Of a stretch of 43,351 bases of DNA, positions 1 to 8,232 are shown in pieces. The DNA lies in NCBI GenBank assembly GCA_903893215.1, contig CAITLJ010000041.1, positions 1 to 43,351 of the forward strand, written 5' to 3'. Every line of letters begins with the position of its first letter. Position 1 is the first letter of the stretch. The notes under the pieces are model-generated. The model was not told the DNA's origin and did not search any database. It saw nothing but the letters and a program-made list of their open reading frames with translations. Source of the DNA: an uncultured Ferrovum sp. GTDB lineage: Bacteria > Pseudomonadota > Gammaproteobacteria > Burkholderiales > Ferrovaceae. A program made the position numbers and the translations under genes.

Positions 1-98
1 AGTCAATCCTGACCGAACATGGCCATCACATGCTCGCCAACTTCCTCGATCCCAGTGGCCTGCGCGGCCGCAACCTGCCGGAAGCACTGACGGCCTGA
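1..98 (+). CDS. 3' end of an unidentified protein (partial)
   Basis: An open frame enters from the left edge (codons counted from base 3) and stops at TGA 96-98. The visible C-terminal 31 residues end in NLPEALTA and contain a His-rich stretch (TEHGHH). No family can be recognised from so short a tail. The stop codon lies in the first unit of the tandem repeat that follows. Confidence 0.45.
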   Translation, partial: SILTEHGHHMLANFLDPSGLRGRNLPEALTA

Positions 99-168
99 GC
101 GGCCGACGCGCTCCCGTCAATTCCTGAGCGGCCGACGCTCCCGTCTATTCCTGAGCGGCCGACGCTCA
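94..168. repeat. 27-29 bp tandem repeat, about 2.6 copies
   Basis: Units begin at 94 (29 bp), 123 (27 bp) and 150 (partial), each starting CCTGAGCGGCCGACGC. The first two continue with a CTCCCGTC-ATT-type tail. The array fills the gap between the two convergent genes: its first unit carries the stop of the rightward gene and its last unit runs into the stop codon of the leftward VOC gene (166-168). Confidence 0.8.
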
Positions 169-465
169 GAGCGAAGCGGCTTCCAGCACCTCGACAAAAT
201 TGCCGGCACTGTCCTTTACATACACGGAACGGGTGCCATCACGGTGGCGGACGAGGGGCCCGAAGCGCTCGGCGTCATCGCGTACGATCGCCAGATGCGG
301 GGGATGCTGGCCTGGCACTACCAGCGCCAACTTGATGTTGTCAAAGCCCAGCAGCGCCCACGTGTCATCCTGATATTCCACCGAACAATCCATGTTGGTC
401 TGATACCAGGCCACACTGGCAGCCACGTCATTGGTGGGGATGGCGATGTGATGCAGGGTGTCCAT
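166..465 (-). CDS. VOC (glyoxalase/bleomycin-resistance fold) protein
   Basis: A 99-residue single-domain VOC protein, the size of small glyoxalase-I-like or dioxygenase-like members. It opens MDTLHHIAIPTND, with the metal-ligand-type His early in strand 1, has AWYQ in helix 1, and ends DSAGNFVEVLE with the usual terminal Glu. The frame is open to 510, but the ATG at 465 has AGGA about 6 bases upstream and aligns with the family's normal N-terminus, so it is preferred. It lies about 70 bp behind glutathione peroxidase on the same strand, which suggests a detoxification operon. The substrate is unknown. Confidence 0.8.
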   Translation of the reverse strand: MDTLHHIAIPTNDVAASVAWYQTNMDCSVEYQDDTWALLGFDNIKLALVVPGQHPPHLAIVRDDAERFGPLVRHRDGTRSVYVKDSAGNFVEVLEAASL

Positions 466-535
466 GTCAATCCTGTGTCCGATGGCGAAGGCGGCAGTGC
501 CAGTACTCAAGGCTGGCCGTGCCGCCCTGCGAGTT

Positions 536-1078
536 TCAGTTGGTTTTCAGCCATTTTTCAATTTGCCCGACCACTTCCGGACTGGCCGGGCTCGTGCTGG
601 CAGAGAAGCTCTTCACCTGATGCCCCTGGCGGTCGATCAGGTATTTGTGAAAATTCCATTCCGGCCAGTCGCCGGTGGCAGAGGCCAGCTCGGGGATGAC
701 GGGGTTATCACCTTGCTTCAACACACTGGACTTGGCAAACATGGGAAAGCGGACCTTGTAGGTGCGCTCGCAGAACTCGGCCACCTCCTTGTTGCTGCCC
801 GGCTCCTGCCCCCCGAAATCATTGGCCGGAAATCCGAGCACCACCAGACCCTGGTCCTTGTACTTTTCGTAGAGGGCTTCAAGACCTTTGTATTGGGGTG
901 TATTGCCACAGTAGCTGGCGGTATTGACCACCATCACCACCTTGCCCTGGTATTCGCACAGGTCCGCAGCTTGTCCCTGCAGGGTGGTGACCCGGTGATT
1001 GAGCGGACCTGTACAGGCCGCACTGGCTGAGCCTGCAGCCAGCAATGACAAGACGATCAAGGGTAAAGCGTAGCGCAT
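536..1078 (-). CDS. Exported glutathione peroxidase family protein
   Basis: Thiol peroxidase of the glutathione peroxidase family (180 residues), reducing hydrogen peroxide and lipid or organic hydroperoxides with glutathione or thioredoxin. The catalytic tetrad is visible: Cys57 in NTASYCG (Cys, not selenocysteine), Gln91 in FGGQEPG, and Trp141-Asn142 in WNFHKYL. Residues 1-20 (MRYALPLIVLSLLAAGSASA) form a signal peptide with an Ala-X-Ala site, so the enzyme should act in the periplasm. GGAGG stands 8 bases before ATG 1078. It follows the small secreted protein by 36 bp and is divergent from a CarH-type regulator, consistent with a photo-oxidative stress role (inference). Confidence 0.93.
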   Translation of the reverse strand: MRYALPLIVLSLLAAGSASAACTGPLNHRVTTLQGQAADLCEYQGKVVMVVNTASYCGNTPQYKGLEALYEKYKDQGLVVLGFPANDFGGQEPGSNKEVAEFCERTYKVRFPMFAKSSVLKQGDNPVIPELASATGDWPEWNFHKYLIDRQGHQVKSFSASTSPASPEVVGQIEKWLKTN

Positions 1079-1114
1079 GGTAGGAGCCTCCGGGCTCCAG
1101 CCTGCGGGAGCCCC

Positions 1115-1423
1115 TTATCGGGTGATGGGTGTGCGGTTTTGCGGGTTGGCGCCGGCCACCATCGAGGTACCGGGCAAATCCGCCATGGCATATCCGACCG
1201 CGTCCCGATGCAGGTCTGCATAGCGTGCAAACATGCTGTCGATGGCGGGGTCAATCATCGAGACAGCCACCTCGCCCTTCGGTTCCCGCTCCTGCTCGAC
1301 AGGGGCAACCGTGTCAGCGGTGTGACCCGCCCGCAGACAGTCGGCATGCGCCACCATGGCAAACCCCATTCCACCAACGGTCAGTGCCGCCATCACCCAG
1401 GTTTTCACAGTCATTTTTGCCAT
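1115..1423 (-). CDS. Small exported protein of unknown function
   Basis: About 102 residues with a signal peptide (hydrophobic stretch WVMAALTVGGMGFAMVAHA, cleavage before DCLRAG) and a polar mature part with a single Cys. No family is recognised. Two ATGs compete: the first (1429) has its ribosome-binding AGGAG only 2 bases away, while the second (1423) has it 8 bases away and is chosen. It is the first gene of the leftward operon with glutathione peroxidase and the VOC protein, facing the CarH-like regulator. Confidence 0.65.
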   Translation of the reverse strand: MAKMTVKTWVMAALTVGGMGFAMVAHADCLRAGHTADTVAPVEQEREPKGEVAVSMIDPAIDSMFARYADLHRDAVGYAMADLPGTSMVAGANPQNRTPITR

Positions 1424-1551
1424 GTTCATTGCTCCTGTCGGTACGCGCCACGTGATGCTGGATGCCAGACTGGACGTCAGCTACCCTGTGTCGCGAGAAA
1501 CATCATTGTAGGCCTTAAATAGTTTTTGTGGGGAGAGATTACCCGAACCAC

Positions 1552-1585
1552 GGAACTTATTTTTGTCCTAGCACTGTCCTAGACA
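1552..1585. promoter_or_regulatory. Candidate CarH-type operator: two 11-bp direct repeats
   Basis: TGTCCTAG occurs at 1564-1571 and again at 1575-1582, exactly 11 bp apart (one helical turn). The second copy extends to TGTCCTAGACA, a TGTC-N3-GACA inverted repeat. Known CarH tetramers bind tandem 11-bp direct repeats, so the geometry fits the regulator encoded 70 bp away, though the base sequence differs from published sites. GGAACTT at 1552-1558 resembles an ECF-type -35 element. On the opposite strand TACAAT (complement of 1505-1510) could be a -10 for the leftward operon. Confidence 0.5.
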
Positions 1586-1651
1586 TCTCGGCCAGCGCGT
1601 GCCAGACTACGAGCTTCCATCAGCCATGTCAAACCAGTGCCCCAATCCAGC

Positions 1652-2584
1652 ATGAAATCGCGCGACGAAGCCAGCCTGTCCGTTCCGATCAGCGCCGTGG
1701 AGCGTGAAACGGGGCTGTCTAAAGATACCCTGCGCATGTGGGAGCGCCGCTACGGGTTTCCCACGCCCATCCGCGACCAGTTCGGCGATCGCCTCTACCC
1801 TCAGGCACAGGTCGACAAGCTGCGCCTGATTCGCCGCCTGATGGACCAAGGCCTGCGACCAGGGCGCATCATTGACAAGGCCGCCGCTGAACTGCTGGTG
1901 CTGCTGGACGGCACCCCGGCCGAGGCCGATTACAACCCGGACGAGTTCATCCGGGATTTGCTGCGCCTGATCAGCGAGCATCGCGTCGTCGAGTTGCGCG
2001 CGGCCCTGCAGACGCGGGTGCAGAACATGGGCTTGCGTGCGTTCATTACCGACCTCGCGTCACCGTTGGCGCGCGCCATTGGCGAAGCATGGTTCCGCGG
2101 CGAACTGGCAATCTTTGAAGAGCACCTGTTCACCGAAGTCATGCAGAACCTGCTGCACAAGTGGATCGGTGACGCACGCACCGGCGAGCAGCGCCCGCCA
2201 CGTATCCTGCTCACCACGTTCCCCAACGAAATGCATGCACTGGGTCTGTTGATGGCCGAAGCATTGATGACCCTGGACGGGGCAGAGTGCATCTCGTTCG
2301 GCATCCAGATGCCGATTGCCGACATCATGCAGGCCGCCTTGGCGCATCGCTGCGATGTCGTCGCCCTGTCGTTCAGCCAGGCGTATCCGCGCACGCGCTC
2401 CACGGATGGCATCGGCGAATTGCGCAAGGCGCTGCCCCAGCATATCGACCTGTGGGCCGGCGGAGCCGGCATAAGCCGGATCAAGCGGGTACCCGACCGG
2501 GTAGCGCTGATCCGCGGCATGGATGATGTGGGCATCGAAATCGCGCAATGGCGGCAGAAAAACGCCCATCTGAAGGCAGGCTGA
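1652..2584 (+). CDS. CarH/LitR-type MerR regulator with B12-binding photoreceptor domain
   Basis: A transcription factor of about 310 residues. Residues 10-80 form a MerR winged helix (VERETGLSKDTLRMWERRYGFP). Residues 95-175 match the four-helix cobalamin cap and carry the light-sensing Wx9EH signature: Trp147, Glu157 and His158. Residues 184-300 are a Rossmann-type B12 domain with His195 in NEMHALG, the lower cobalt ligand. In this family the adenosylcobalamin-bound tetramer represses in the dark and light breaks it. A GTG at 1637 would add five residues; neither start has a clear ribosome-binding site. It is divergent from the glutathione peroxidase operon, its likely target, along with itself. 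Confidence 0.88.
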   Translation: MKSRDEASLSVPISAVERETGLSKDTLRMWERRYGFPTPIRDQFGDRLYPQAQVDKLRLIRRLMDQGLRPGRIIDKAAAELLVLLDGTPAEADYNPDEFIRDLLRLISEHRVVELRAALQTRVQNMGLRAFITDLASPLARAIGEAWFRGELAIFEEHLFTEVMQNLLHKWIGDARTGEQRPPRILLTTFPNEMHALGLLMAEALMTLDGAECISFGIQMPIADIMQAALAHRCDVVALSFSQAYPRTRSTDGIGELRKALPQHIDLWAGGAGISRIKRVPDRVALIRGMDDVGIEIAQWRQKNAHLKAG

Positions 2585-2661
2585 CGCGGGCCGGCAGGGA
2601 CCATCCGCCTTCCGTGCCATAATACGCCCGCTTGGACGAGATCGTCCCCATCCGGCAGGCC

Positions 2662-3915
2662 ATGCAACTTTTCTCTTTCGGACTCAACCATCACAGTGCG
2701 CCCGTGCAAATCCGCGAGCGTATTGCGTTTCCTGAGGACACCCTGCCGGTGGCCCTGCGGGCGCTCGCAGCCACGGGCGGGGCGGAAGAGGCGGCCATCG
2801 TGTCCACCTGCAACCGTACCGAAATTTACTGCCGCACGGATGACCCCCAGCGTGTGATTGACTGGCTGGCCAACTTCCATGGCGTGCCGGCGGCAGAACT
2901 GCAGCAGCACCTGTTCCGCCTGGAGGACGAAGCCGCTGCGGCGCACGCGTTCCGCGTGGCTGCAGGACTCGACTCGATGGTGCTGGGCGAGGCGCAGATT
3001 CTGGGACAGGTCAAGCAGGCCGTGCGGGTCGCCAGCGAAACCGGCACCCTGGGCTGGCTGCTCAACAAACTGTTCCAGCAAACTTTTGCCGTGGCCAAGG
3101 ACGTACGCACGCGCACCGGCATCGGGGCGCAGTCCGTGTCGCTGGCTGCCGCCGCCATCCGCCTGGCCACCCGGGTGCTGGGCGACATGCCATCCCAGCA
3201 GGTATTGCTGGTCGGTGCCGGCGAGATGATGGAACTGGTCGCCACCCACGTGAGCGCACACAAGCCGAAGCGGCTGGCAGTCGCCAACCGGACCCTGGAG
3301 CGCGCCAGCCGGCTGGCCGCCGAGCATGGAGGTCGCGCCTTCACACTGGCCGAGTTGCCGGCTGAAATAGCGAACTTCGACATCATCATCTCCAGCACTG
3401 GCGCCCCGCTGCCGATCATCGGCAAGGGCATGATCGAGCGCGCCATGCGGATGCGGCGGCGGCGCCCCATCGTGGTCATTGATTTGGCCGTACCGCGTGA
3501 CATCGAAGCCGAAGCCGCAAGCCTGGAAAACGTGTTCCTGTACACGGTCGACGACCTTGGCAAGCTGATCCGCGAAGGCCTGGAAGCGCGTCAGTCGGCA
3601 GCCAGCGAAGCCGAAGGGATTATCGACGACCAGGTCGGGATGTTCATGCAGTGGCTGCGTAACCGCGAACTGGTGCCGGTGATAAGGCAACTGCGCGGAC
3701 ATGCAGAAAGCTACCGACTGCTTGAACTGGAACGCGCACAGCGACTGCTGGCGCGAGGTGATGACCCGGCCTTGGTGCTGGAGGCCCTCAGCAACGGCCT
3801 GATGAACAAGTTCCTGCACCACCCGACCCAACTGCTGCAACAGGCCCCCCCGGAAGAGCAGGGCCAATTGGTGAAGTGGCTGCCACGCCTGTTTCCCTTG
3901 CCTGGGGAAGAATGA
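2662..3915 (+). CDS. hemA: Glutamyl-tRNA reductase
   Basis: First committed enzyme of C5 tetrapyrrole synthesis: NADPH reduction of glutamyl-tRNA to glutamate-1-semialdehyde. The 417-residue length is normal. Family motifs are [14 protein letters not shown] near the N-terminus, nucleophile Cys50 in STCNRTE, and [19 protein letters not shown]. The NADPH domain follows (VLLVGAGEM) with the C-terminal dimerisation helices after it. The frame extends to a TTG at 2632, but the family start is ATG 2662. A CATAAT at 2616-2621 could be a -10. The stop overlaps the prfA start (ATGA). Haem/corrin supply sits next to a B12-dependent regulator, possibly coincidental. Confidence 0.97.
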   Translation: MQLFSFGLNHHSAPVQIRERIAFPEDTLPVALRALAATGGAEEAAIVSTCNRTEIYCRTDDPQRVIDWLANFHGVPAAELQQHLFRLEDEAAAAHAFRVAAGLDSMVLGEAQILGQVKQAVRVASETGTLGWLLNKLFQQTFAVAKDVRTRTGIGAQSVSLAAAAIRLATRVLGDMPSQQVLLVGAGEMMELVATHVSAHKPKRLAVANRTLERASRLAAEHGGRAFTLAELPAEIANFDIIISSTGAPLPIIGKGMIERAMRMRRRRPIVVIDLAVPRDIEAEAASLENVFLYTVDDLGKLIREGLEARQSAASEAEGIIDDQVGMFMQWLRNRELVPVIRQLRGHAESYRLLELERAQRLLARGDDPALVLEALSNGLMNKFLHHPTQLLQQAPPEEQGQLVKWLPRLFPLPGEE

Positions 3916-4991
3916 AGGCGTCGCTGCAACGTCGCCTGATCGGTCTGGATGAGCGACTGGATGAACTGGAAGTGCGACTTGCCGACGGTGACACGCTCGG
4001 TGATCTCGCCCTGTACCGCAAGCTCAGCCGGGAACACGCCGAACTGCAGCCTACCGTGTCGCTGTTCCGCGAGTTCCGCGCAGTGGCTGCCGAACAGGCG
4101 GCGTGCGCCGCCATGCTGGAAGATGCCGACCTGCGTGACCTGGCCGAACAGGAAATGCAGCTCACCGCAGCCCGACTGGCTGAACTTGAGCGCGCCCTGC
4201 AGCGCAGCCTGCTGCCGCGCGACCCGGATGACGAACGTAACCTGTTCTTTGAAATTCGTGCTGGTACCGGTGGTGACGAATCTGCCCTGTTCGCTGGCGA
4301 CCTCTATCGCATGTATACGCGTCACGCCGAGCGCATGGGCTGGCAGGTAGAACTGCTCTCCCACAGCGATGGCGAGGTTGGCGGCTTCAAGGAAGTGATC
4401 TTCCGCGTGATCGGTGCACAGGCCTACGCAAGACTCAAGTTCGAATCCGGCACTCATCGCGTGCAGCGCGTGCCAGCTACCGAGTCGCAGGGACGCATCC
4501 ACACCTCGGCGTGCACGGTGGCCGTGCTGCCAGAAGCCGAGGAAGGCGGCGAGATCACGCTCTCGCCGGCCGACCTGCGCATTGACACCTTCCGCGCCAG
4601 CGGCGCCGGCGGCCAGCACATCAACAAGACCGACTCTGCGGTGCGCGTCACCCACCTGCCAAGTGGCTTGGTGGTGGAGTGCCAGGACGGCCGCTCGCAG
4701 CATAAGAACAAGGCGCAGGCGCTATCCGTGCTGGTCGCGCGCCTGCGCGACCGTCAGCGGCGCGAAGCCCACGATCGAGAGGCTGCGGCGCGACGCACGC
4801 TGGTGGGTAGCGGGGATCGCTCCGAGCGCATCCGTACCTACAATTTTCCACAGGGCCGCCTGACCGACCATCGGATCAATCTGACCCTCTACAAACTCGA
4901 TGCGATCCTGGAAGGTGACCTGCAGGAATTGTCTGACGCTCTTGCCAGCGAACATCAGGCCGACCTGTTGGCAAGCCTTGGCGATGATTGA
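3912..4991 (+). CDS. prfA: Peptide chain release factor 1
   Basis: RF1 recognises UAA/UAG and triggers peptide release on the ribosome. The protein has 359 residues, the usual length. The tripeptide anticodon PAT (188-190) marks RF1 rather than RF2, and GGQ at 233-235 ([16 protein letters not shown]) is the peptidyl-transferase-centre motif whose Gln is methylated by PrmC. Translation starts at ATG 3912, overlapping the hemA stop by 4 bp, and its end overlaps prmC by 8 bp, so the three genes are translationally coupled. Confidence 0.98.
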   Translation: MKASLQRRLIGLDERLDELEVRLADGDTLGDLALYRKLSREHAELQPTVSLFREFRAVAAEQAACAAMLEDADLRDLAEQEMQLTAARLAELERALQRSLLPRDPDDERNLFFEIRAGTGGDESALFAGDLYRMYTRHAERMGWQVELLSHSDGEVGGFKEVIFRVIGAQAYARLKFESGTHRVQRVPATESQGRIHTSACTVAVLPEAEEGGEITLSPADLRIDTFRASGAGGQHINKTDSAVRVTHLPSGLVVECQDGRSQHKNKAQALSVLVARLRDRQRREAHDREAAARRTLVGSGDRSERIRTYNFPQGRLTDHRINLTLYKLDAILEGDLQELSDALASEHQADLLASLGDD

Positions 4992-5862
4992 GGGCGGTTC
5001 ACCGCCCGACAAGGATCCCGTTCCTGCACTCGGCGCGGGCAGCAGCGTGGCGCAGGCACTTGCACTGGCGCGCGATGCCGATCAGCGCACCGACCTGCGC
5101 GTGTTGCTGGGTTGGGCACTGCAACGCCCCTCCGCGTGGCTGCTCACGCATGGCAATACCGAGTTGCCCGCTGCCGGCCTGGCGCGCTTCAATGCCGCCT
5201 GGGCCGGGCGTTGCGCCGGACAACCGGTCGCCTACCTGACCGGGGCGCAGGAATTTCACGGTCTGCCATTCGCGGTCGGACCGGGCACCCTGATTCCGCG
5301 CGCGGACACCGAACTGCTGGTCGACCTGACCCTCCAGTTATGCGCGGCGTCGCAGGTGAAACACGTGCTGGACCTGGGCACTGGCAGCGGTGCCGTCGCC
5401 CTGAGTCTGGCCGTGCGCCGACCGTCCCTGCACATCACCGCCACCGACTGCATGCCGGAGGCACTCGTCTGGGCGAGGCGCAACAGCCATGCTCTCGGGG
5501 TGAGCGATCGGGTGGAACTGGTCGCCGGACGATGGCTGAATGCCGTCGCACACCGTCAGTTCGATCTGATCGTCAGCAATCCGCCCTATATCGCCGAGGG
5601 GGACCCCCATCTCGACCAGGGCGACCTGCGCTTCGAACCTCGCAGCGCCCTGACCGCAGGCGCCGACGGCCTGTCCGATCTGCGCGAGATCGCAAGGACA
5701 GCGCCCGCCCATCTGGTTGCCGGCGGTGTCCTGTTGCTGGAGCACGGCTACGACCAGGGTGCCTCCGTCCGCGCGCTGCTTGGGCAGGCCGGCTTTCTGG
5801 AAGTACGCACAGAGCGTGACCTGGGCCACCAGGAACGGGTGACACTGGGTTTTCTGCGTTGA
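4984..5862 (+). CDS. prmC: Release factor glutamine methyltransferase
   Basis: N5-glutamine methyltransferase (HemK family) that methylates the GGQ glutamine of release factors using S-adenosylmethionine. It has 292 residues: an N-terminal helical substrate domain (1-95), then a Rossmann methyltransferase core with [11 protein letters not shown] (130-140) for SAM binding and the catalytic NPPY at 199-202. The start is ATG 4984, inside the last codons of prfA; the longer upstream frame has no family similarity. It is the last gene of the hemA-prfA-prmC unit. Confidence 0.97.
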   Translation: MIEGGSPPDKDPVPALGAGSSVAQALALARDADQRTDLRVLLGWALQRPSAWLLTHGNTELPAAGLARFNAAWAGRCAGQPVAYLTGAQEFHGLPFAVGPGTLIPRADTELLVDLTLQLCAASQVKHVLDLGTGSGAVALSLAVRRPSLHITATDCMPEALVWARRNSHALGVSDRVELVAGRWLNAVAHRQFDLIVSNPPYIAEGDPHLDQGDLRFEPRSALTAGADGLSDLREIARTAPAHLVAGGVLLLEHGYDQGASVRALLGQAGFLEVRTERDLGHQERVTLGFLR

Positions 5863-5888
5863 CCATGCGCCATGGCGCGGACTATGCT
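5859..5888 (+). promoter_or_regulatory. Sigma-70-type promoter of grxD with a palindrome in the spacer
   Basis: TTGACC (5859-5864) and TATGCT (5883-5888) are separated by 18 bp. The -35 overlaps the prmC stop codon. The spacer contains the perfect 12-bp palindrome GCGCCATGGCGC (5867-5878), placed where a bound protein would block or remodel RNA polymerase. The binding protein is unknown. Confidence 0.6.
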
Positions 5889-5923
5889 TGAAGGTTACAA
5901 ACCCCTTTTCAGCCGAGGTAGCC

Positions 5924-6238
5924 ATGGACATCCGAGACGTCATCCAGAACCAGATTGGCAGCCATCCTGTGGTGCTTTACATGAAGGGCAGCGCCGATTT
6001 CCCGCAATGCGGCTTTTCCGCCAACGCCGTCCGCCTGCTGCGTTCCTGCGGAGTGGACCAGATCCATACGGTGGACGTGCTGCAAGACCCTGCCATCCGC
6101 CAAGGCATCAAGGAATTCTCGAACTGGCCCACCGTGCCGCAGTTGTACGTCAACGGTGAATTTGTGGGTGGCTCGGACATCATGACCGAGATGTACCAGA
6201 GCGGCGAACTGGCCGCGCTGCTGAAGCCCGCCCACTGA
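5924..6238 (+). CDS. grxD: Monothiol CGFS glutaredoxin
   Basis: Grx4-type glutaredoxin of 104 residues. The active site CGFS (29-32) in FPQCGFSANAV is the hallmark of monothiol glutaredoxins that bind a [2Fe-2S] cluster with glutathione and BolA partners and deliver clusters. Other family motifs are WPTVPQLYVNGEFVGGSDI (glutathione-binding TVP and GG) and the conserved Lys21 in YMKGS. GAGG lies about 7 bases before ATG 5924; an upstream TTG frame is ignored. It is the usual neighbour of prmC in betaproteobacteria. Confidence 0.96.
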   Translation: MDIRDVIQNQIGSHPVVLYMKGSADFPQCGFSANAVRLLRSCGVDQIHTVDVLQDPAIRQGIKEFSNWPTVPQLYVNGEFVGGSDIMTEMYQSGELAALLKPAH

Positions 6239-6269
6239 ACCACCCGGTTCGTCCTGCTGGGCTGGTCTG

Positions 6270-6893
6270 TTGAGGGATTGCGCCATCGATCCGGATCGCC
6301 ATGGTGTGCTGCTGAGCGGCACCTTTCACGTGCTTGCACCGCGCGTGCTGCTCGCAGGCGCGGTGGCGCTCGCCCTGTTGTTAGGCGTGGCAGCGGCAGC
6401 CAACACGTCCTGGATGCGTCTGTTCGACGCAGCGCGGGGCGGGGACGCCATCTGGCTTGCAATCGCCGAAGCGCCCGACCGCGGTGCGGGGCTTGCGGCC
6501 ACGGCGGTGCCGGCAGTCATCACCGATGTGCCTCCATCCGCCGCAACCGGCGTGCCGACGGCAGTTGCCCCGCTGCCTGCGCTGCCTGCGCTGGCGCGCT
6601 GGTCACTGCAGGGCAATCCACAACCTGAGGGACTTGGCGCCGCCGACCGTCAGCACCTGAATGCCTGGGTGCAATACCTGCAGGCCAATCCGGCACGTCG
6701 CGTGGTGCTCACCCTCGACAACCGCCCGGGCCCGGACGGCATGCCGCCTGCGCGCCGGCTTGCCTATGTGCTGCGCTTTCTGGCTCGCGGCGGTATTGAT
6801 CCGCATCGGGTACAGCTGTTGCTGCTTCCTCCAGCTGACCCACCGGAACCGATAGACCTACCTCCCATCCTTGAAATCGGAATGCCGACCTGA
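6270..6893 (+). CDS. Inner-membrane-anchored hypothetical protein
   Basis: A 207-residue protein with one strong transmembrane segment near residues 22-44 (VLLAGAVALALLLGVAAAA). An Ala/Pro/Val-rich linker follows (about 75-110), then a compact C-terminal domain from about 115 (LGAADRQHLNAWVQYLQANPARRVVLTLDNRPG). That domain vaguely recalls the beta-alpha pattern of OmpA-like domains, but no peptidoglycan-binding signature is clear. The start is uncertain: TTG 6270 or GTG 6306. Its TGA overlaps the ATG of the coiled-coil gene by 1 bp (TGATG), so the two are co-expressed and may form a periplasm-spanning pair. Confidence 0.65.
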   Translation: MRDCAIDPDRHGVLLSGTFHVLAPRVLLAGAVALALLLGVAAAANTSWMRLFDAARGGDAIWLAIAEAPDRGAGLAATAVPAVITDVPPSAATGVPTAVAPLPALPALARWSLQGNPQPEGLGAADRQHLNAWVQYLQANPARRVVLTLDNRPGPDGMPPARRLAYVLRFLARGGIDPHRVQLLLLPPADPPEPIDLPPILEIGMPT

Positions 6894-8029
6894 TGAACCA
6901 CGACACCGCAGTCTGGACCTTGCTTGCTTGCCTGCTCGCTGCCGCCGTGATCGGATTTGCCGTGGCCTGGACCATCCAGTTCTGGCGCGTCCGCGAGGGG
7001 TCGCGTCTGGCGGCCGATCTGGAGGATGCACACAACCGGCTGCAGGCGGCGCACAACCATCTCACGGTGTCGGCAGAACACGAACGTGCGGCACGGGTGC
7101 AGGCCGACCAGCGCAGCCGCGATCTGAACGACGCACTGCTGACCGCCCGCACTGCACTTGAAGACGCCACCATTGCGCACCAGCGCCAGCAGACCCGCCT
7201 GCAGGAGCAACTTGCGCGCGCCGCAGAAGAACGGGACCACCTGCAACAGGCCACCCATCAGGCGTCGCATGAGACGGCAGAACTGGGATCCCTTCACCTC
7301 GCCTTACGCGAACTGGAGCAGCAGCGCGATGCCGCGCGTACCGCACTGGTCGCCGCCGAGGAGGCACGCCAGCAGGCCATGCATGATCTTGCGTTGCAGC
7401 GCGAGGCCACGCGCACCGCACTGCTCGCGGCCGACGAGGCACGCCAGCAGGCAATGCATGATCTCGCGTTGCAGCGCGAGGCCGCACACACCGCGCTGGC
7501 CGCCGCAGAGCATGCCCGCACGCAGGCCGAGCTGGCCCTTGCCAGCGCCGAAGCCGATCTCAGTAACACCGGCGAACAGGCCAGCAACGTGGCACTGGCT
7601 GCCGCAGAGACGCGCGCACGGCTGAGCGCGCTCAGCGCCGAGCACGCCGAAGGTCAGCGCGAATTGCTGCAATTGCGCAATCGCCTGGGTGACGCCAGCA
7701 ACCGCACACTCGAACTGGAGCAAACCATCAACCGCATGCAACTGGAGGCGCTGGGCCAGGCACAGGCGCACGCGCAGGCACTTGCTGCCGCAGAAGCGGC
7801 TGCAGCAACACCGGTGATTGCCGATGAGGAAGATGTGCGTATCGCCCAGCGCCTCAGCACCCAGCGCGTGCAGGAACTGGAGGACCAACTGAGGCGCACC
7901 CGTCAGTTGGCAAGCGACTACAAGCTTGAGGCCAGCGGCCTGAAAAACCGGGTCGCCGACCTCGAACTGCGCATGAGCCAGCTCTATACCGACCGGCTGA
8001 CGGTCACCAACCCCGCTGAACCTGACTGA
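6893..8029 (+). CDS. Membrane-anchored long coiled-coil protein
   Basis: 378 residues: an N-terminal transmembrane helix (8-30, WTLLACLLAAAVIGFAVAW) and then an almost uninterrupted Ala/Glu/Gln/Arg-rich coiled coil to about residue 355. The middle contains near-identical 25-residue repeats (listed separately). No catalytic domain is visible. The orientation of the coiled coil cannot be settled; the preceding gene places its C-terminal domain outside. Architecture suggests a scaffold or tether role (inference). No stronger family assignment is possible. Confidence 0.75.
   Translation: MNHDTAVWTLLACLLAAAVIGFAVAWTIQFWRVREGSRLAADLEDAHNRLQAAHNHLTVSAEHERAARVQADQRSRDLNDALLTARTALEDATIAHQRQQTRLQEQLARAAEERDHLQQATHQASHETAELGSLHLALRELEQQRDAARTALVAAEEARQQAMHDLALQREATRTALLAADEARQQAMHDLALQREAAHTALAAAEHARTQAELALASAEADLSNTGEQASNVALAAAETRARLSALSAEHAEGQRELLQLRNRLGDASNRTLELEQTINRMQLEALGQAQAHAQALAAAEAAAATPVIADEEDVRIAQRLSTQRVQELEDQLRRTRQLASDYKLEASGLKNRVADLELRMSQLYTDRLTVTNPAEPD
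7331..7555 (+). repeat. 75-bp in-frame repeats in the coiled-coil gene
   Basis: Two nearly identical 75-bp units (7331-7405 and 7406-7480) and a third diverged unit (7481-7555) encode 25-residue coiled-coil repeats of the type RTALxAAxEARQQAMHDLAL. Very high nucleotide identity in the first two, including wobble positions, points to a recent duplication. Confidence 0.85.
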
Positions 8030-8164
8030 AAACTGATCCGGATTACCGGTCAGATATTGGCAGCAGCCCCTGCGCTCCGCGACTTTGCAAGCGGGTACCA
8101 GCGTCGGTGCGGATGGATTATTTTTTCTGAAACCCTTAAGACTATGCTGATTGATGCCGAAACA

Positions 8165-8227
8165 CCCTTCACGGAGCGTAGCTGACCAAAGTCAGGGCGT
8201 CTCCGCTAGTCCATATCACGGGTGAAG
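8165..8227 (+). promoter_or_regulatory. Nested stem-loop leader before the response regulator
   Basis: Three nested complementary pairs: CTTCAC (8167-8172) with GTGAAG (8222-8227), CGGAG (8172-8176) with CTCCG (8201-8205), and CTGAC (8182-8186) with GTCAG (8191-8195) around a CAAA loop. The 3' strand of the outer stem contains the only Shine-Dalgarno-like sequence (GGTGAAG) before ATG 8233, so folding would hide the ribosome-binding site. The rest of the 203-bp gap 8030-8232 holds a TATGCT (8143-8148) that could be a -10, without a convincing -35. Confidence 0.45.
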
Positions 8228-8232
8228 CTAAG

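Noticed and set aside
2632-2661. TTG 2632 as the start of hemA
   Set aside because: The ten extra residues are not part of the family; [14 protein letters not shown] from ATG 2662 aligns with known glutamyl-tRNA reductases and places the catalytic Cys at position 50.
1930-3867. Leftward 645-codon open frame opposite the CarH-like and hemA genes
   Set aside because: It lies fully antisense to two well-recognised genes and shows no domain; long antisense frames are common at this GC content.
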